Below are positions 15,592 to 18,892 of a DNA stretch of 18,892 nt, piece by piece. The stretch covers positions 1-18,892 of the forward strand of contig CAZZNQ010000082.1 of NCBI GenBank assembly GCA_964655775.1, in the 5' to 3' direction. The stretch is from CAZZNQ01 sp964655775. Its GTDB lineage: Bacteria; Planctomycetota; Brocadiia; SM23-32. The position numbers and the translations under genes were made by a program. A model generated the notes under the pieces. The model was not told the origin of the DNA. It made no database searches and saw only the letters and a list, made by a program, of their open reading frames with translations. The stretch's first letter is position 1. Each line of letters opens with the position of its first letter.

Positions 15592-15673
15592 GGTGAGTCC
15601 TTTCTGGTGTTTCGGAGCCCGACCGCCGCGGGCGCGACGTTCGGCCTGGTCCTGACTGGTGAAACCGCTACGT

Positions 15674-17275
15674 TTACAGCTCTGCCTCCAGGGCGCCGAC
15701 GTCCGGGGCGTCGCCCGAGTAGGGCAGGTTCACCGCCTCGCCTTTCCGCCAGGACAGGCTGCGGGCCAGCGTCAAAACGTTCCTTTCGTAGTCCACGCTC
15801 TCCACCTTCACCGCCGGCCGGCCACCCACAACCACGCTGTCGCCTTCGATGATGCCGTACCCGTCGCAGAAGTAGCGCGCGTCCTCGACCCTCAGCTCGG
15901 TGCCGCTGCCGTCGGCGGAGGTGACCGTCAGGGCGACCGCCGCGTCGATGCACGGACTGCCGGCCCGGAGCCGGTAGTCGCCCGCGTCCGCATTCACGAA
16001 CTGCGGATCCGCCTCGAAGTTGTCATCGTACAGATCGGGCATCTTCTCCTGGGCTTGGGCGAGCGTGTAGGTGTCGGACGCCAGCCCTATGATCGGCTGC
16101 CCCGGCCGCGTGCCGACCATGACGTTGCCGACGAACCGGTTGCGGCTGGCGGTTGTGTAGTCCGGCTGGCAGAGCCAGAGCGTCTGCTCGTTGTCCCAGA
16201 AGATGTTGTTCTTGAACACGTTTCCGTGCATGGGGAACCGGGCGGCGTAGCTGGTGATGGTGCGCTGGTTGCCGGTGAACGTGTTGTTGTAGATGCGATT
16301 GTTGTTGGCGTCGCAGTCGGCGCCGCTGTCCTTCGTGGAGGCGATGCGGATGGCGCCGCGCATGGTGGCATCGCCGCCGACGCTGCTCTCGAAGTCGACA
16401 AGCAGGTTGCGGCGGAAGATGTCGTCCGAGCTCTCGTACTGCACGAACACAGCCGCCTTGCCCCTCATGGTGCAGTTCTCGATCAGCGTGTGGGGGGCGC
16501 TGTGCAGGCCGATGCATTTCCACCGCGGATCGGTGAAGGTGCAGTCGCGCACGATGTTGTGGTGCGGCGCATTGCCTTCTGCCATCGCACTGATAAGAAC
16601 GGCCACGTGGGCTATTTCGCCGAACGTGCAGCCCTGCACCAGGTTGTGATGCGAGTTCTTGAAGATCTCGATGTAGTCGGCGCCGCGTTTCGGCACGCCC
16701 TGCTCGTTCTCCTCGTAAGGGATGGCGCGGAGGAAATCGCAGTCGAGGATGCGGTTGTAGCCGCCGTTGTTGACGCGCAGGCAGTTGTAGATCTCGGCGC
16801 CGTCGAAAGTGCAATCGCGGATGGTGACGTGATAGCTGTCCCAGAGGAGAATCCACGCGCCGCAGTCGCGGAAGGTGATTCCCTCGATGGAGTAGTGGCT
16901 CCTGTCCCGCAGGTTCAGGGCGAACATGTCCTCCCATTTCCGGCCTGCGGCCGGCGGTGTGGTCCAGACCGTGCCGCCGTCGCCGCTGCCGACGATGCGG
17001 ATCGGCGCCGCCTGGGTGCCGGATGCCGCCGGTGCAACGGTCTCGCGGTATGTGCCGGGCAGCAGGTGGATGGTATCGCCTCCGCCTGCTGATCGCGCGG
17101 CCCGGCCGATGGTGCGGAACGCGGTCTCACCCGTGGTGCCGGGGGCGCTGTCACTGCCGGTCGGCGAAACGTAGTAAGTGGTTCCCCGATCACGACCTGC
17201 GCCGGATGCAGAGGAAGGGGAAGCCGGGGAGAGGATGCCGGTGAGAAACAGCAAGGCCAGCAGGGCTCTGCACAT
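15674..17275 (-). CDS. Secreted right-handed beta-helix protein with DUF1565-like N-terminus
   Basis: I chose the ATG at 17275 (MCRALLALLFLTGILSPASP), which opens a signal peptide and has AGGAG nine bases upstream; the frame stays open farther upstream without a better start. The 533-residue protein begins with the DUF1565-type block TTYYVSPTGSDSAPGT...FRTIGRAARSAGGGDTIHLLPGTYRE. A run of parallel beta-helix rungs follows, rich in N and D: IEGITFRDC, VTIRDCTFDGAEIYNCLRVN, NRIYNNTFTGNQ, MHGNVFKNNIFWDNEQ. It ends in DPQFVNADAGDYRLRAGSPC, typical of this class, plus a small strand-rich tail ending DVGALE. Related proteins are polysaccharide lyases or glycan-binding proteins. No catalytic residues can be assigned confidently. 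It is the first gene of a minus-strand run and has a candidate promoter. Confidence 0.85.
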   Translation of the reverse strand: MCRALLALLFLTGILSPASPSSASGAGRDRGTTYYVSPTGSDSAPGTTGETAFRTIGRAARSAGGGDTIHLLPGTYRETVAPAASGTQAAPIRIVGSGDGGTVWTTPPAAGRKWEDMFALNLRDRSHYSIEGITFRDCGAWILLWDSYHVTIRDCTFDGAEIYNCLRVNNGGYNRILDCDFLRAIPYEENEQGVPKRGADYIEIFKNSHHNLVQGCTFGEIAHVAVLISAMAEGNAPHHNIVRDCTFTDPRWKCIGLHSAPHTLIENCTMRGKAAVFVQYESSDDIFRRNLLVDFESSVGGDATMRGAIRIASTKDSGADCDANNNRIYNNTFTGNQRTITSYAARFPMHGNVFKNNIFWDNEQTLWLCQPDYTTASRNRFVGNVMVGTRPGQPIIGLASDTYTLAQAQEKMPDLYDDNFEADPQFVNADAGDYRLRAGSPCIDAAVALTVTSADGSGTELRVEDARYFCDGYGIIEGDSVVVGGRPAVKVESVDYERNVLTLARSLSWRKGEAVNLPYSGDAPDVGALEAEL

Positions 17276-17322
17276 GTCGTGGTGCTCCTGATGCTGCGAG
17301 GGCGTTCTCAGGCAATGCGAAC

Positions 17323-17351
17323 AGTATGGCCCATCGCCGCCGGGGCGGCAA
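17323..17351 (-). promoter_or_regulatory. Candidate sigma70-like promoter for the beta-helix gene
   Basis: On the minus strand TTGCCG (17351-17346) and CATACT (17328-17323) are separated by exactly 17 bases, with 4 of 6 consensus matches each. The predicted transcript start is about 40 bases upstream of the chosen ATG at 17275, a normal leader length. The -35 lies inside an inverted repeat (17336-17368), a possible control site. Confidence 0.4.
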
Positions 17352-17368
17352 GTACAGGGCCTGCCGCC
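17336..17368. repeat. Overlapping, mutually exclusive inverted repeats
   Basis: GCCGCC (17336-17341) pairs with GGCGGC (17344-17349) across two bases, while GGCGGCA (17344-17350) also pairs with TGCCGCC (17362-17368) across 11 bases. The middle arm is shared, so only one hairpin can form at a time, or the second pair acts as a dyad operator. The repeat overlaps the -35 of the minus-strand promoter candidate between two divergent genes. Confidence 0.45.
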
Positions 17369-17409
17369 CGGCCCGTGATAAACTGACTGCACGACGGCAG
17401 TTGTTGGGG

Positions 17410-17415
17410 TATAAT
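17410..17415 (+). promoter_or_regulatory. Candidate -10 element for the metalloprotease gene
   Basis: A perfect TATAAT on the plus strand lies about 94 bases upstream of the ATG at 17509, in a GC-rich gap. The -35 is poor at the standard spacing (CTGCAC); a CTGACT occurs with a 21-base spacer. It is the only strong -10 on this strand in the gap. Confidence 0.42.
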
Positions 17416-17508
17416 CACTTTGGCGAATCCCGGGAGTTCTGCATTGCGTTCTGCCGGCCGCCCGTTTACGCGATAGTCAAGAGCGATCCGTCCGGAGGCA
17501 TTCATCAC

Positions 17509-18892
17509 ATGGCTCGCCGATTCGAATGGAAGGCGCGTGCCCGTTCGCGCGCCGGTTTGAAGGTGGAACGACTCGAGCGCCGACTGCTACTCTCGGCAGA
17601 CACGGCAGACCTGGCCATGCCGGCCCTGTTCCTGACGCCCGACGAGGATGCGTCCTCGATGGCGCCGTTCACCTCTTCCGCGCCCGGAGATACGCCTCTT
17701 GACGCGGGCGTCTACGACACCTCGGAGTTCATGATCGGCGACGTATACGTTTCGGTTGTGCTCTTCGAGTCGGACGGCAGTGTGGACCCGAACGTCGAAG
17801 ACTGGACGGCCGCTGAGCAGGACCTTGTCCGGTCCGAGGTGCTGGAGGGGCTCCAGTGGTGGGAGGACACGTTCGACCTCTTCTCCACCGGCCCGAGTGG
17901 CCAGGACCTGACCTTCCAGGTCGACTTTACCTACACCGACACGCCCGTCTCAACCGGCTATGAACCCATCACCCGGTCCCATTCGGACCAATACCTGTGG
18001 ATCGACGATTTCCTGGACCTGGTCGGCTACAACACCTCCGCCTCCATCTACTCCGACGTGCACCAGTGGAACCACGATCTGCGCACCACCAACGATGCCG
18101 ACTGGGCGTATACCGTGTTCCTGGTCGACTCGAGCGTTGATGCGGACGGGCTCTTCACCGACGACTACTTCGCCTACGCCTACCTGGGTGGCCCCTTCAG
18201 CGTGATGACGTACGACAACGACGGCTGGGGCAGCACGCGCATGGGGCAGGTGCTCGCCCACGAAACCGGGCACATGTTCTATGCCCTGGACGAGTACCCG
18301 AACTCGAACTCCTACAACCAGTACAGCGGCTACTACCACACCCAGAATCTGAACGCCGCCGACGATAACCCGGACCCGGCCTCCCGCGTCGACAGTCTGA
18401 TGGCGGAGTCGTCGCGCCAGATCCCGGCCTACGCGGATCACACGTCCTCGCCGACGTCGTTGCAGATGGTCGGCTGGCAGGACTCGGACGGCGATGGTCT
18501 GTATGACTTGCTGGATGTGCCCCTCAGCCTGACCGGCTCCGGGGCGTACGATCCGGACGCCTCCGCCTACACCTTCAGCGGAACCAGCGCGGCGCAGGCG
18601 CTGACGAATCTGAACGTCTACGGCCAGGGGCACGACATCACCCTCAACACGGTCGACCTGCTGCAGTACCGGCTCGACGGCGGCGATTGGGTGGACGGCG
18701 GCACTTACGGCACGTTCACGGCGTCCGTGATGCAGGAGGTGTCTGTCACGCAGCCCGGCGACCACACCATCGAGTTCCGCACCCTCGACGCCGACACCGG
18801 CGTAACGTCGGATACCTGGTCGGATGCTTGCACTGTCGAGGATTCTCCGCTAACTGAAACCGTAGTTGACGACGGGGACGGGGGTTATACGG
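17509..18892 (+). CDS. Secreted zinc metalloprotease with LEPR-XLL-like leader, 3' end outside window
   Basis: The frame is open from the ATG at 17509 (GGAGG ten bases upstream) to the window edge, at least 461 residues. The N-terminus is basic and carries VERLERRLLLSA (residues 19-30), matching the LExRxLLS leader of very large surface proteins in Planctomycetota and relatives. The catalytic motif is AHETGHMFYALDEY: HExxH at 251-255 with Asp261 and Glu262 placed as possible third ligands. It resembles metzincins, in particular the HExGH...DEY of M64 peptidases, though the spacing is one residue shorter than I would expect for M64. An acidic DSDGDGLYD loop follows, then an Ig-like region with LLQYRLDGGDWVDGGTY and DHTIEFRTLDADTG. 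It probably continues into adhesive repeats. The peptidase assignment is good; the family is less sure. Confidence 0.82.
   Translation, partial: MARRFEWKARARSRAGLKVERLERRLLLSADTADLAMPALFLTPDEDASSMAPFTSSAPGDTPLDAGVYDTSEFMIGDVYVSVVLFESDGSVDPNVEDWTAAEQDLVRSEVLEGLQWWEDTFDLFSTGPSGQDLTFQVDFTYTDTPVSTGYEPITRSHSDQYLWIDDFLDLVGYNTSASIYSDVHQWNHDLRTTNDADWAYTVFLVDSSVDADGLFTDDYFAYAYLGGPFSVMTYDNDGWGSTRMGQVLAHETGHMFYALDEYPNSNSYNQYSGYYHTQNLNAADDNPDPASRVDSLMAESSRQIPAYADHTSSPTSLQMVGWQDSDGDGLYDLLDVPLSLTGSGAYDPDASAYTFSGTSAAQALTNLNVYGQGHDITLNTVDLLQYRLDGGDWVDGGTYGTFTASVMQEVSVTQPGDHTIEFRTLDADTGVTSDTWSDACTVEDSPLTETVVDDGDGGYT

Noticed and set aside
15659..17092. 477-codon open frame on the + strand opposite the beta-helix gene
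   Set aside because: Antisense shadow of the beta-helix protein; composition is biased (A, V, D, H) with no domain or signal peptide.
17950..18765. 271-codon minus-strand frame opposite the metalloprotease
   Set aside because: Valine- and arginine-rich shadow of a frame that contains a HExxH site and a conserved leader.
1..18892. CRISPR array, tRNA, rRNA or insertion sequence
   Set aside because: No regularly spaced identical repeats, no cloverleaf-like sequence, no rRNA-like stretch and no transposase motif were seen on reading through the window.

Overview
The window is GC-rich and gene-dense, and it looks bacterial. Several traits point to a planctomycete or a relative in the PVC group. 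One protein opens with an LExRxLLS-type N-terminus, the 'LEPR-XLL' leader best known from Planctomycetota. There are many secreted or membrane proteins of unknown function, a DUF1565-type beta-helix protein, PKD domains, aspartate-rich calcium-loop repeats, and a UDP-glucose dehydrogenase of the animal-like type. The lineage is inferred from protein families only; no rRNA or tRNA gene was seen.

Region 1 (1-5749, + strand) opens with the tail of a YD-repeat (RHS-type) protein whose repeat pattern stops abruptly. Six tightly packed genes follow that probably form one operon: a large secreted protein with three copies of a related module; a small two-helix membrane protein; a membrane-anchored CxxC...CxH protein; a secreted protein with nine DxDxDG-type calcium loops; a second CxxC...CxH protein of the same 198-residue length; and a membrane-anchored protein with a GspG-like C-terminus. 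A 25-codon ORF also overlaps the start of the third gene. Almost every product has a signal peptide or membrane anchor, and none is a clear enzyme. This is the best candidate here for an undescribed, envelope-associated system.

Region 2 (5849-8843) holds a divergent pair: a beta-propeller-like protein (-) and rhamnulokinase RhaB (+). RhaB ends tail to tail with the next gene at a palindrome that contains both stop codons.

Region 3 (8854-17275, - strand) reads, in transcription order: secreted right-handed beta-helix protein; nitrilase-superfamily hydrolase with two plausible starts, one secreted and one cytoplasmic; M23/PKD protein B; lipoprotein; 46-residue membrane protein; UDP-glucose 6-dehydrogenase; M23/PKD protein A. 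The last four form a tight operon with its own -10 element. The two M23/PKD proteins are close paralogs without visible signal peptides. The theme is carbohydrate and cell-envelope metabolism.

Region 4 (17276-18892) is a divergent promoter region with overlapping inverted repeats. It is followed by the start of a large secreted metalloprotease with a LEPR-XLL-like leader and a HETGH zinc motif, cut by the window edge. Intergenic gaps are all under about 240 bases; apart from the candidate promoters and hairpins listed, nothing further could be supported in them.
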